This document shows, piece by piece, positions 37,512-45,552 of a DNA stretch of 64,000 nucleotides. Position numbers and translations under genes: made by a program. The notes beneath the pieces are model-generated. The model was not told the origin of the DNA, searched no databases, and saw only the letters and a program-made list of their open reading frames with translations. This stretch comes from SIG299 sp045531955 (lineage in GTDB: Bacteria; Bacillota; Clostridia; Lachnospirales; Lachnospiraceae): NCBI GenBank assembly GCA_045531955.1, contig JAZSFC010000020.1, positions 69,861-133,860 on the forward strand. Direction: 5' to 3'. Each line of letters begins with the position of its first letter. Position 1 is the stretch's first letter.

Positions 37512-37561
37512 CTACTACATCCTTATAAACTTATTATAAGACATACTTGTAGTCATGTCAA
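37512..37561 (-). promoter_or_regulatory. BlaI-operon promoter with operator half-sites
   Basis: Leftward -35 TTGACA at 37561-37556, 17-bp spacer, -10 TATAAT at 37538-37533. GACTACA lies in the spacer (37554-37548) and ATGTAGTAG just past the start site (37520-37512). Both half-sites match the ACTACA/TGTAGT core of BlaI/MecI operators. The remaining gap 37562-37767 between the divergent promoters shows nothing else. Confidence 0.8.
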
Positions 37562-37767
37562 CAAAAAAAGGCACATAACGAACTTGTGATACGCTTCAAT
37601 TCACTTTATATTTTGCGTCCTCTAGCATCTGCATATTATATCTGATAACCACCATATTCTTATCCTAGGTTACCATACTAGTTTGTGATTTTTTATACGA
37701 CACTTGTTATGTCACAATTAACAAAATTCGCCCCAAAATATATTGATAATTTTTTCACATTTGCCAC

Positions 37768-37796
37768 TTGAAAACGCTTACACATGGGTGTATAAT
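37768..37796 (+). promoter_or_regulatory. Promoter with overlapping cre box for the OFA-family carrier
   Basis: -35 TTGAAA (37768-37773), 17-bp spacer, -10 TATAAT (37791-37796). TGAAAACGCTTACA at 37769-37782 matches the CcpA cre consensus TGWAANCGNTNWCA at every position and covers the -35, so glucose-type repression is expected. Confidence 0.85.
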
Positions 37797-37857
37797 GAGC
37801 AGGATGTTTATTTACTTATACTTTTATATTTCTAATTAAGAAAGTGAGAGAGAAAAA

Positions 37858-39171
37858 ATGAAAAACTTAAAGAACAACAAGTGGTTCAGAGCAGCCATTC
37901 CGGCACTCTTACTCCACTGCAGTATCGGTACCGTATACTGCTGGTCCATTTTCAGTCAGGAAATCGCTGACTACATCGGACACACTAAGGGGGCCACCGA
38001 ATGGGCATTCAGCTTTGCAATCTTCTTCTTAGGTATGTCCGCAGCATTTTTAGGTAATGTAGTAGAAAAGGACATCCACAAGTCCTCTTTAATCGCAACC
38101 ATCTGCTTTGCAGGCGGTATGGCCGGTACCGGTTTCTTCATCTGGTACGGCGGTAAAAATCCGGGCAGCATCGTAGCTTTGCTTGGTATTTACTTATGTT
38201 ACGGTCTTATCATGGGTATCGGTCTCGGTACCGGTTATCTTTCCCCGGTTAAGACTCTCATGCTTTGGTTCTCCGACCGTAAGGGTCTTGCTACCGGCCT
38301 TGCCGTAGCAGGTTTCGGTGCTGCAAAGGCTATCGCAAGCCCAATCATGCAGTCCATGCTTGCAAATCTCGGAGAAGGCGGTATCTTCAAGATGTTCTAC
38401 ATCTTAGCAGGTTCTTACTTTGTACTTATGTTCCTTGGCCACTTACTTCTTAAAAAGCCGGAAGGCTGGCACGAGCCACAGGGTAAGGATGCTAAGCCAA
38501 GCATCATGCAGGTACTTAAAACAAGACCAATCAGCAACTACGTTGGTATCTGGTTAATGTTCTTCTTAAATATTACCTGCGGACTTGCTCTTATTTCTCA
38601 GGAAAAGATGATTATTAAATGCCTTGGTCTTGCAGGCGCTGTTGGTATCATTTCCACTGTTTCCGCTATCTTCAATGCAGGCGGACGTCTTGGTTTCTCC
38701 GCCTGGGCAGACAAGATGAAGGACAGAAACACTGTTTATAAGATGATTTTCATCATTTCCATCGCCCTTACTGCACTGGTTATAGTTACCGGCGGTATCT
38801 CCAACGGCAATGGTAACATTCTTGCCATCGTACTTGTGCTTGCTCTTATCTTCATGGTAAACGCAGGCTACGGCGGCGGTTTCTCCAACGTACCAACCCT
38901 TCTTTCCGACCATTACGGAATGGGCAGCATCAGTGCCATCCACGGTATCACTTTATCCGCATGGGGCTTTGCAGGTCTGGTTGGTAACCAGATGGCAGCC
39001 TTAATTGTAAAGCACTTTGGTGAAGAAGTTGTGATTGACGGCAACACAGTAAACCCAACCGGTTACCAGTATGTATTATATGCAACTTTAGCACTGTATG
39101 CTATTTCTTTACTTGTAAGCCTCTTCCTGGTTAAGCCATCCGAGGCTGGTGAAGCAGTTCACGATCACTAA
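37858..39171 (+). CDS. MFS transporter of the oxalate/formate antiporter (OFA) family
   Basis: 437 residues with twelve membrane helices. The start (FRAAIPALLLHCSIGTVYCWSIF) and the loop-2 region (GLGTGYLSPVKTLMLWFSDRKGLATGLAVAGFG) are characteristic of OFA-family carriers, which exchange small carboxylates. Members outside Oxalobacter transport varied monocarboxylates, so formate, lactate or pyruvate are all possible; given the PFL genes in this genome the carrier may serve mixed-acid fermentation. Base choice is biased as in well-expressed genes. A terminator follows. Confidence 0.88.
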   Translation: MKNLKNNKWFRAAIPALLLHCSIGTVYCWSIFSQEIADYIGHTKGATEWAFSFAIFFLGMSAAFLGNVVEKDIHKSSLIATICFAGGMAGTGFFIWYGGKNPGSIVALLGIYLCYGLIMGIGLGTGYLSPVKTLMLWFSDRKGLATGLAVAGFGAAKAIASPIMQSMLANLGEGGIFKMFYILAGSYFVLMFLGHLLLKKPEGWHEPQGKDAKPSIMQVLKTRPISNYVGIWLMFFLNITCGLALISQEKMIIKCLGLAGAVGIISTVSAIFNAGGRLGFSAWADKMKDRNTVYKMIFIISIALTALVIVTGGISNGNGNILAIVLVLALIFMVNAGYGGGFSNVPTLLSDHYGMGSISAIHGITLSAWGFAGLVGNQMAALIVKHFGEEVVIDGNTVNPTGYQYVLYATLALYAISLLVSLFLVKPSEAGEAVHDH

Positions 39172-39178
39172 TATAAAG

Positions 39179-39256
39179 AAATCGGTATTTCCGCGCACTC
39201 CCCGGCTACCGCTTTGCGGTCCCGAGGTCGTTGCTTAGGAAATACCGATTTTTTAT
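39179..39256 (+). terminator. Long-armed terminator after the OFA carrier
   Basis: AAATCGGTATTTCC and GGAAATACCGATTT enclose a 45-nt GC-rich head with its own CCGC/GCGG hairpin, followed by TTTTTATTTT. Confidence 0.85.
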
Positions 39257-39286
39257 TTTGCGTTGCGCTTTTTTAATTGTGAGGAG

Positions 39287-42019
39287 CTAGTATATCACGT
39301 CCCGATAAATCTTGTAACAGAATTCTACTTCTTCGTCTGTAAATTCTCTCAGTGAAAATTCTGCCGCCTTTACAATATCCATATAACGTTCCCATTCTTC
39401 CGGCCATACCACAGAGAAATTCTCCTTCAGGGCAGCTTCTAATTCTGCGTCGGTACAGCCTTTCTTTACCATACCGCTAAAACACAATTTCCGGTAAACC
39501 GCCCGGTTCAGCATTTTAATCGCTCTCGCATTTCCCCTTCGCTTTTTCTCTTTTACGATGCGTCGGTGAGAAATCTTTTCTAAGCGGAAGAAGTTATCAA
39601 CCAATGTAGCCGGAGATAACAAAACCAGCAAAATAACAATAATTATAACTATAATCAGCAAACTTCTGAGTATAGTTTTTTTCCAACTGTTTTGCTCCAT
39701 TCCCGATGGAATTTCCTGTTCCGGAAGGATTTCTTCTGCTTCTCCCTCGCCCTTTACTCCTTCAATGCCGGACTCATTCACTTGATTACCAAGTTCCGAT
39801 ATATCCACCATCGGCGTCGGTGTCGGAGTAGGGGTAGGCGTTGGGGTAGCAACTGCACCCGGAACAATGGTCGGCGATATCGCCGGGAGTTCTCCGTTTC
39901 CTGTAGGAACCGGTGTCATGCCCGGTGTTTCATCCGGGAACTCTGCACCATCCGTAGGCGACGGTATCAGCGTCTCCTCCGGTGCCATAGTCGGAACCGG
40001 TGTCGGTGTGTTGGTTGGCGTAGGAGTTGGGGTATTGGTCGGCGTTGGTGTCGGGGTAGGTGTGTTGGTTGGAGCCGGTGTCGGAGTAGGTGTTGGAAGT
40101 AACGTACTATAACCGGAGGTTACTTCCACCGGAACCCAACCGATGCCGTCCAAATACACCTCTGCCCAGGCATGAGCCTGATTATCCAAAATTTCTGCCG
40201 TAAAGTTCTTACCGTCTTCCTCAAAAGAGTTTCTTGAAACCACATAACCGGAGGCATACCTTGCCGGCACACCGAGTTCCCTTAAAATCATTACGGAAGC
40301 ACTGGCATAGTGCATACAGTAACCGGTTCTGCTGCTACCAAGGAAGAATTCTATCGGGTCCTCACCCCAAGGAAGTCTTGGCAAGTCCTGACTGTAAGTA
40401 GTATTTCTTCCCATCCAGTCGGCTACAAAATAGGCTTTTGCAAGCCGCTCCTCATTTTCCGATTCCACCTCGCCGAGGCTTGTGCGGTTCAAATCCTCAG
40501 TTGCAAGCTCTGCTGCTATCTTTTTTACATTGGTCATATTCTCCGGAACGGTCAGATACTGCTCTACCACATAAGCTTCGTATCCCGGTTCCCAGTCATA
40601 CGGAATACCCTGGGCAAAGTTTCTTAAACGGGTGTCATAGGTTCCCCCGTAAATCCACAATGTACCGGAGATTTCTTCCGTGCTTAACCGCTTCTTGTAA
40701 TTGCCCTCTTCCTCCGCATATACACCATCCAGGGATTCCTCCATGAAATACGGAAGATAGGCCTTTATCGTATCCGGATTACAATACTCTATGTTAAAAG
40801 TTGCACCGGTGTGGTGCAGCGACAAGTGTTTTACGTTATATCTCTTTTTGATTTTTCCAATGCCCAGCGTACCCAGCTGTTCTGCAAAAACATCCGGTGC
40901 AACGTCCTCTGCCCTGCAAAATTCTTCCAAGCCGGCTGTGTTCCGTTCCCAAATGCCGTTCTCGTACACATCTGCATAAAAGCCTTTCAAATACATAGTT
41001 GTCAAAGGCTTTTCATCCATCGTAACCAGAAGGACCGGAATATCTTCAAATACCGGACTGCGGTTACTCAGCTGCTCATAATTATAATCCGTGATGCCAA
41101 GCATACCTTCTATCTTTTTTTCCACACCGCCCGGATCTTCTACCATACGCCATATTTTCCAGTCCGCCACGGAATTTGCTGTGGCCAGAACAACGTCCTC
41201 CGCTTTTCCGGCATATTCCGTTACTGCTTTTTCCGCAGATGCTTTTCCTGCTGCAGAAATCACAAGGCAAACCAAAACAGACAACAGAACCGGAATTCCC
41301 CAGCCAAACCGCGCAAACCACCCACGCTTTCTCTTTTTATCCTCCGAAGATTTAAAATCCGGACTGGTTTCTCCTTGATTTACGGAAACCAGAATTCCTA
41401 TTGCCATCAACATGACTCCTTGTTCCGATGGATTGATTCCCATCAGAAGTCCTGCCGAAAGCAACAGTAGCGGAATCACAGTCATAACAATATTTCTTCC
41501 GGCGGCTTTTCCCAAAAAGAAGCAAAAAAGTATCGCTGTTAAAAGCGCAGTTTCAAGGAAAAAGCCGGCATACTCCGAGCTTCCTTCCGGGCAAAACCAG
41601 TCACTTTCAAAATATACATTCCAAGCTTCCAGGTAAGCATGGGCCACATTCCAAAAGCCGGACACCAACCGCTCTAATACTTCTTCCCGGAATACATAAC
41701 GGACGGTGAACCAGATACCTGCCAAAAATACTCCCAGACGAATCAGACTCGCCGGAATTTTTTTTAAATGCACCGTTATTTCAAACACAACACTAAACAA
41801 CAGCACCAGTCCTGCTGCCCGCAAAATATAGGCAGGGCTTTGTTCCGGCAATTCATATACCATTCCCACCATATGCCGGGAAGAATATAAAAACAACAAT
41901 GCACAGAGCAGGTCAAAAACAACTGCCGCACCTACTGCCACCAGTATTTCCACGAAGTTTTCCCTATTCCATTGCAAATCCGCAGCATTTTTCCACTGCA
42001 ATCCTCTCCGCAACTTCAT
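39287..42019 (-). CDS. Membrane transglutaminase-like protein (TgpA type) with Pro/Thr linker
   Basis: 910 residues. Six or more N-terminal membrane helices precede an extracytoplasmic domain with a transglutaminase-like core: Cys in RTGYCMHYASA, His in NQAHAWAEVYLDGIGW, then VEV. A Thr/Pro repeat linker of about 100 residues (TPTPTPAPTNTP units) follows, then one more membrane helix and a C-terminal DUF4129-like cytoplasmic tail. ATG 42019 has GGGAG 7 nt upstream. It is the last gene of a MoxR-DUF58-transglutaminase operon, a conserved set with presumed roles in assembly or modification of surface proteins. Confidence 0.88.
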   Translation of the reverse strand: MKLRRGLQWKNAADLQWNRENFVEILVAVGAAVVFDLLCALLFLYSSRHMVGMVYELPEQSPAYILRAAGLVLLFSVVFEITVHLKKIPASLIRLGVFLAGIWFTVRYVFREEVLERLVSGFWNVAHAYLEAWNVYFESDWFCPEGSSEYAGFFLETALLTAILFCFFLGKAAGRNIVMTVIPLLLLSAGLLMGINPSEQGVMLMAIGILVSVNQGETSPDFKSSEDKKRKRGWFARFGWGIPVLLSVLVCLVISAAGKASAEKAVTEYAGKAEDVVLATANSVADWKIWRMVEDPGGVEKKIEGMLGITDYNYEQLSNRSPVFEDIPVLLVTMDEKPLTTMYLKGFYADVYENGIWERNTAGLEEFCRAEDVAPDVFAEQLGTLGIGKIKKRYNVKHLSLHHTGATFNIEYCNPDTIKAYLPYFMEESLDGVYAEEEGNYKKRLSTEEISGTLWIYGGTYDTRLRNFAQGIPYDWEPGYEAYVVEQYLTVPENMTNVKKIAAELATEDLNRTSLGEVESENEERLAKAYFVADWMGRNTTYSQDLPRLPWGEDPIEFFLGSSRTGYCMHYASASVMILRELGVPARYASGYVVSRNSFEEDGKNFTAEILDNQAHAWAEVYLDGIGWVPVEVTSGYSTLLPTPTPTPAPTNTPTPTPTPTNTPTPTPTNTPTPVPTMAPEETLIPSPTDGAEFPDETPGMTPVPTGNGELPAISPTIVPGAVATPTPTPTPTPTPMVDISELGNQVNESGIEGVKGEGEAEEILPEQEIPSGMEQNSWKKTILRSLLIIVIIIVILLVLLSPATLVDNFFRLEKISHRRIVKEKKRRGNARAIKMLNRAVYRKLCFSGMVKKGCTDAELEAALKENFSVVWPEEWERYMDIVKAAEFSLREFTDEEVEFCYKIYRDVIY

Positions 42020-42043
42020 TCTTTTGCTCCCATTTACCAAAAT

Positions 42044-43132
42044 TTACAATAACAACTCTATTTGTCCCAGGGAAGAGCTAAGTTTTCTTCCCGAATACTT
42101 CACCAGTAATTCCTTTTCTTTATAAAGCTGCAATTTTTCGTCCACCGTCAGTGCCCACACATAAGGTTCCTGCCGGTACTTGTCCTTGTATCTTTGTTTG
42201 ATATCTTCCCTGCAGCGCACCCATTGCACTCTCATCAGTACACCGATCATATAAAACAGACTTTCCTCATCATCCACCCGGATACGCACTACATCCGAAG
42301 ATGCATTATCGTACCAGACCACATAATGAGGGCATCCGGCATCCATAATGGAAAAGGAAAGGCTTGCCACAGTTTCCAAAAAATATAACTGCTGCTTTTT
42401 CCTACCCGGACGATAGGACAAAAATAAAATGACCGGACATGCCTTCGGAAGAGAATACTCTTTTACTATCAGTTCATCCTGCTTTGCAGTAAGCTTCCAG
42501 TGCACGTTCTGCAAACGGTCTCCGGCCCGGTATTCCCTCACCTGGAACAACTCACTTTTATCGTATCCCGGCTGATTTTCGTCATACACATCTGCCTCAC
42601 CGTAAAAGTTTTTGGTCGCCTGGGTAAGACGTACCGGTACATCATGAAGCTCCGGCATCACCTGAACAATGCCCTGCTTTTTTATCCGGATATTCCAGGA
42701 CAGCACACCGGTAATATCATAAATTCTCAGTTTCCGCAAATAAATCTCATAATTTCCCGTATCATAAAAGGAAACAGAGCGGATATATTCACTTTCCCCT
42801 CTCGTCACTGCCGGCAGCGTCATATGGTATCGTTTTTTTCTTCCCCGCATCACATCATTCACTACTACCAGCGCCTGCAAACGGTTTAGCGGAAGCAGAC
42901 AACGGTTTGTAATCACCAGCTTTACCAGGCTTTCCCGTCCCCGTTCCGCAATGCCTACCGGCACTTCGATATAGCCGCGGATTTTAAAGCACCGGATGAT
43001 CATACTAAAAAAAGCCACCACAAATAATACTGCTTCCATAAAGAAAAGCAGCATCATTGCAGTGCTTTTATACATAAACGCAATATATACAGTTACGCCC
43101 ATTATCAGCAGATAATTCCAAATACTTATCAC
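42044..43132 (-). CDS. DUF58-domain membrane protein
   Basis: 362 residues. Two N-terminal membrane helices, a beta-rich middle part, and the DUF58 block SELFQVREYRAGDRLQNVHWKLTAK, the family hallmark with a vWA-like fold around it. Standing between MoxR and a transglutaminase-like protein, it is the usual partner in this operon type. It follows the MoxR gene by 3 nt. Confidence 0.9.
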   Translation of the reverse strand: MISIWNYLLIMGVTVYIAFMYKSTAMMLLFFMEAVLFVVAFFSMIIRCFKIRGYIEVPVGIAERGRESLVKLVITNRCLLPLNRLQALVVVNDVMRGRKKRYHMTLPAVTRGESEYIRSVSFYDTGNYEIYLRKLRIYDITGVLSWNIRIKKQGIVQVMPELHDVPVRLTQATKNFYGEADVYDENQPGYDKSELFQVREYRAGDRLQNVHWKLTAKQDELIVKEYSLPKACPVILFLSYRPGRKKQQLYFLETVASLSFSIMDAGCPHYVVWYDNASSDVVRIRVDDEESLFYMIGVLMRVQWVRCREDIKQRYKDKYRQEPYVWALTVDEKLQLYKEKELLVKYSGRKLSSSLGQIELLL

Positions 43133-43135
43133 GGT

Positions 43136-44083
43136 TTACTCTTTCCTCATATATGATGTCGGTTGCTTCACTTTTGCCAAAATCTCCTGCAACACGCCGG
43201 CTGCAGATACCCTTGCTACTCTTGCCTTTGTATTTAACACAATACGGTGTTTTGCTACATCCAGGAACACTTCTGCTACATCCTCCGGAAGCACATAGTC
43301 CCGGCCCTTTAAATATGCCCAGGCTTTCATCATGCGCACGCAGGCAATGGAGCCGCGGGGACTAAGACCCAGCTCAATATACTGATGTTCTCTTGTAGCC
43401 TGAGCAAGACTTGCCACATAAGAATACAGGCGGTCACTGACATAAACCTCTTCTACCCTTTCTTTCATGGCAGTCAGTTGTTCCAGAGAGAGCGCCGCAT
43501 TTACCTGCTTTAAATCAGAGGTACTCTTTCCCTTTAAAATTTCCACTTCATCCTTTAATTCCGGATAACCCATGCTCATACAAATCATAAAACGGTCCAG
43601 CTGGGATTCCGGCAGTAACTGGGTTCCGGAGCTTCCCTTTGGATTTTGGGTTGCCATTACAATAAAGGGATCCGGTACTTTTTTTGTTTCACTGTCGATG
43701 GTAACACAGCCTTCTTCCATTACTTCCAAAAGAGCAGACTGGGTCTTTGGAGAAGTACGGTTAATTTCATCCGCCAAAAACAGGTTACACATAATCGCGC
43801 CCGGATAATATACAAAATCTCCGGTTTCTTTCCGGAACATGTTAAAACCTAAAATATCAGCCGGCATAACATCCGGAGTGAACTGCATACGATGGTTTTC
43901 CAGGGAAAGTGCCTTGGAAAAAGCCGTAGCGAGCGTGGTTTTACCAACTCCCGGCACGTCCTCAATTAAAATATGTCCGCCTGCTAAAATTGCGGCAAAA
44001 ACTTTATATATGCAGTCATCCTTACCTGTTACTGCTTTTTTCACTTCATTTACTACCAGTTGTATCGGTTCATTAATATTCAT
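43136..44083 (-). CDS. MoxR-family AAA+ ATPase
   Basis: 315 residues, chaperone-like ATPase. Walker A is EDVPGVGKTTLA, Walker B NLFLADEINR, sensor 1 VMATQNP, and the arginine-finger region LDRFMICM is in place. ATG 44083 has AGGAGAGG upstream; the 14-codon longer reading lacks a ribosome site. It is the first gene of the operon, with a promoter and a perfect cre box 40-80 bp upstream. Confidence 0.94.
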   Translation of the reverse strand: MNINEPIQLVVNEVKKAVTGKDDCIYKVFAAILAGGHILIEDVPGVGKTTLATAFSKALSLENHRMQFTPDVMPADILGFNMFRKETGDFVYYPGAIMCNLFLADEINRTSPKTQSALLEVMEEGCVTIDSETKKVPDPFIVMATQNPKGSSGTQLLPESQLDRFMICMSMGYPELKDEVEILKGKSTSDLKQVNAALSLEQLTAMKERVEEVYVSDRLYSYVASLAQATREHQYIELGLSPRGSIACVRMMKAWAYLKGRDYVLPEDVAEVFLDVAKHRIVLNTKARVARVSAAGVLQEILAKVKQPTSYMRKE

Positions 44084-44123
44084 TTTCCCGCCCCTCTCCT
44101 GTATTTTTATACATTTTTTATTC

Positions 44124-44161
44124 ATTATAACATACTATTTTCGAAAATGAAAGCGTTTTCA
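44124..44161 (-). promoter_or_regulatory. MoxR-operon promoter with cre box
   Basis: Leftward -10 TATAAT at 44129-44124 with a weak -35 (TTTCAT) 17 bp upstream. TGAAAACGCTTTCA (leftward strand, 44161-44148) fits the CcpA cre consensus fully and overlaps the -35. Confidence 0.75.
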
Positions 44162-44191
44162 TAAATTTGTACTTTCTTCCTAGCTACAATC

Positions 44192-44223
44192 AAAAAACCG
44201 TACCTGAAACTTTCAGGTACGGC
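44192..44223 (-). terminator. Terminator after the GH10 gene
   Basis: Leftward stem CCGTACCTGAAA / TTTCAGGTACGG with a one-base loop, followed by six T. It ends the xylan operon before the MoxR promoter. Confidence 0.92.
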
Positions 44224-44250
44224 ATTTTCCGTTTATGGTGAATTATTCTC

Positions 44251-45546
44251 CTATTTGTACATGCTTTTAAACATGTTATACACTTTGTAATACGCCGGTT
44301 TTGGCTGATAGTTACTATCAAACAACCGTGCATTGGTAGTATCGTTTGGCTGGTAATGGTCAATCAGTCCAAACACCGTAACATTCGTAATATTCGCGGT
44401 ACCGCCGCCTTCTAAATCCTTATTTCTAAGCATAAAGAAGATATTTCCGTAAGCCTTTGCCTGCTCTTCAAACTGTTCCGGCGTCTCTTCATCCACACCG
44501 ATGGAAAGCTCCGTAATATGAATCTCCAAATCCAACTCCGAAAACTTAAACAGTGCACTGCCAATTGTGGAAACACTAGGATAATCGATTCCCCAGTATC
44601 CTTGCATGCCGATGCCGTCAATGAGGCCCTTGTCCTTCAAGTCTTTACACAGGTTATAAATATACTGGCACTTATCGCTTTGATAGGTATTGAAATCGTT
44701 ATAGAACAGTTTTACCCCCTCAGCCGCATATTTTCTGGCATAGGTAAACGCCATTTCCACATACTCAGGACCAATCGTGATATACCATGGATTTGCTTCA
44801 CCCTCTCCATGCATGGTACGACAGCCAAAGTTTGTATTTGGGTCTGCACTGCCCGGGTCTACTGCTTCATTTACTACATCCCAGCAATATACTACACCAG
44901 GGAAATTCTCCTGCACGTGGGTCATCAACTGCTTAATATAGCTTTCCATACGGAACAGCATAGTCTCTTTATCCACATATGCGCCGTCATTGGTATATCC
45001 TTCCCTGAAAAACCAGTCCGGGGCCTGGGTGTGCCACACCAACGTATGACCTCTCATGCCAACGCCGTTATCCATGCACCACTGTAAGGTCGGGTCGATG
45101 CTTTCATAAGTAAGCACCGGCGCCCCATCACCATCCTTAGCATTTTGAATACTCTCGTTCTGTTTTAAGATATAGCAGCTTTTCATCAGGTTGGATAATG
45201 TTACGCTGTTGAAATGCTGTTTTACCAGCGCCATGTATTCTTCGGAATGAAGAGTTAAATTATCTAACGTACTACCGTTAATGCCTACACCAAACGTGAA
45301 AAATTTACTGCACATATCCTTTAAGGAAGCATCTTCCGGTGCTACGGTAGGAGTTGGTGTGTTGGTTGGAGCAGGCGTTGCCGTTGGTTCAGGTGTTGCG
45401 GTAGGTGCTGCAGCTTCCGTTGGAGCAATAGTAACCGTCGGTACCGGTGTCGGCTCTGTTTCCTGCTTATTTCCGCAACCTACCGTTGCCATCAACATAG
45501 CCGCTGCTGCCAGCATCATTGTTTTTTTCAAGCCTCTTCTAAGCAT
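44251..45546 (-). CDS. GH10 endo-1,4-beta-xylanase lipoprotein
   Basis: 431 residues. Cleaves internal beta-1,4 bonds of xylan at the cell surface. The lipoprotein signal ends in TVGC (Cys24), followed by a Pro/Thr linker to about residue 70 and a GH10 barrel. Family motifs are MRGHTLVWHTQAPDW, the acid/base Glu in WDVVNEAV, and the nucleophile Glu in IHITELS. It lies only 6 nt after the GH39-GH43 gene, in the same operon: the xylanase makes oligosaccharides and the partner trims them. Confidence 0.95.
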   Translation of the reverse strand: MLRRGLKKTMMLAAAAMLMATVGCGNKQETEPTPVPTVTIAPTEAAAPTATPEPTATPAPTNTPTPTVAPEDASLKDMCSKFFTFGVGINGSTLDNLTLHSEEYMALVKQHFNSVTLSNLMKSCYILKQNESIQNAKDGDGAPVLTYESIDPTLQWCMDNGVGMRGHTLVWHTQAPDWFFREGYTNDGAYVDKETMLFRMESYIKQLMTHVQENFPGVVYCWDVVNEAVDPGSADPNTNFGCRTMHGEGEANPWYITIGPEYVEMAFTYARKYAAEGVKLFYNDFNTYQSDKCQYIYNLCKDLKDKGLIDGIGMQGYWGIDYPSVSTIGSALFKFSELDLEIHITELSIGVDEETPEQFEEQAKAYGNIFFMLRNKDLEGGGTANITNVTVFGLIDHYQPNDTTNARLFDSNYQPKPAYYKVYNMFKSMYK

Positions 45547-45552
45547 GTCTTT

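Noticed and set aside
39780..40110. Short tandem repeats that look array-like
   Set aside because: They are the Thr/Pro codons of a protein linker; no regular spacers or palindromic repeats, so not a CRISPR array. The Gly/Val-rich frames on the other strand are shadows.
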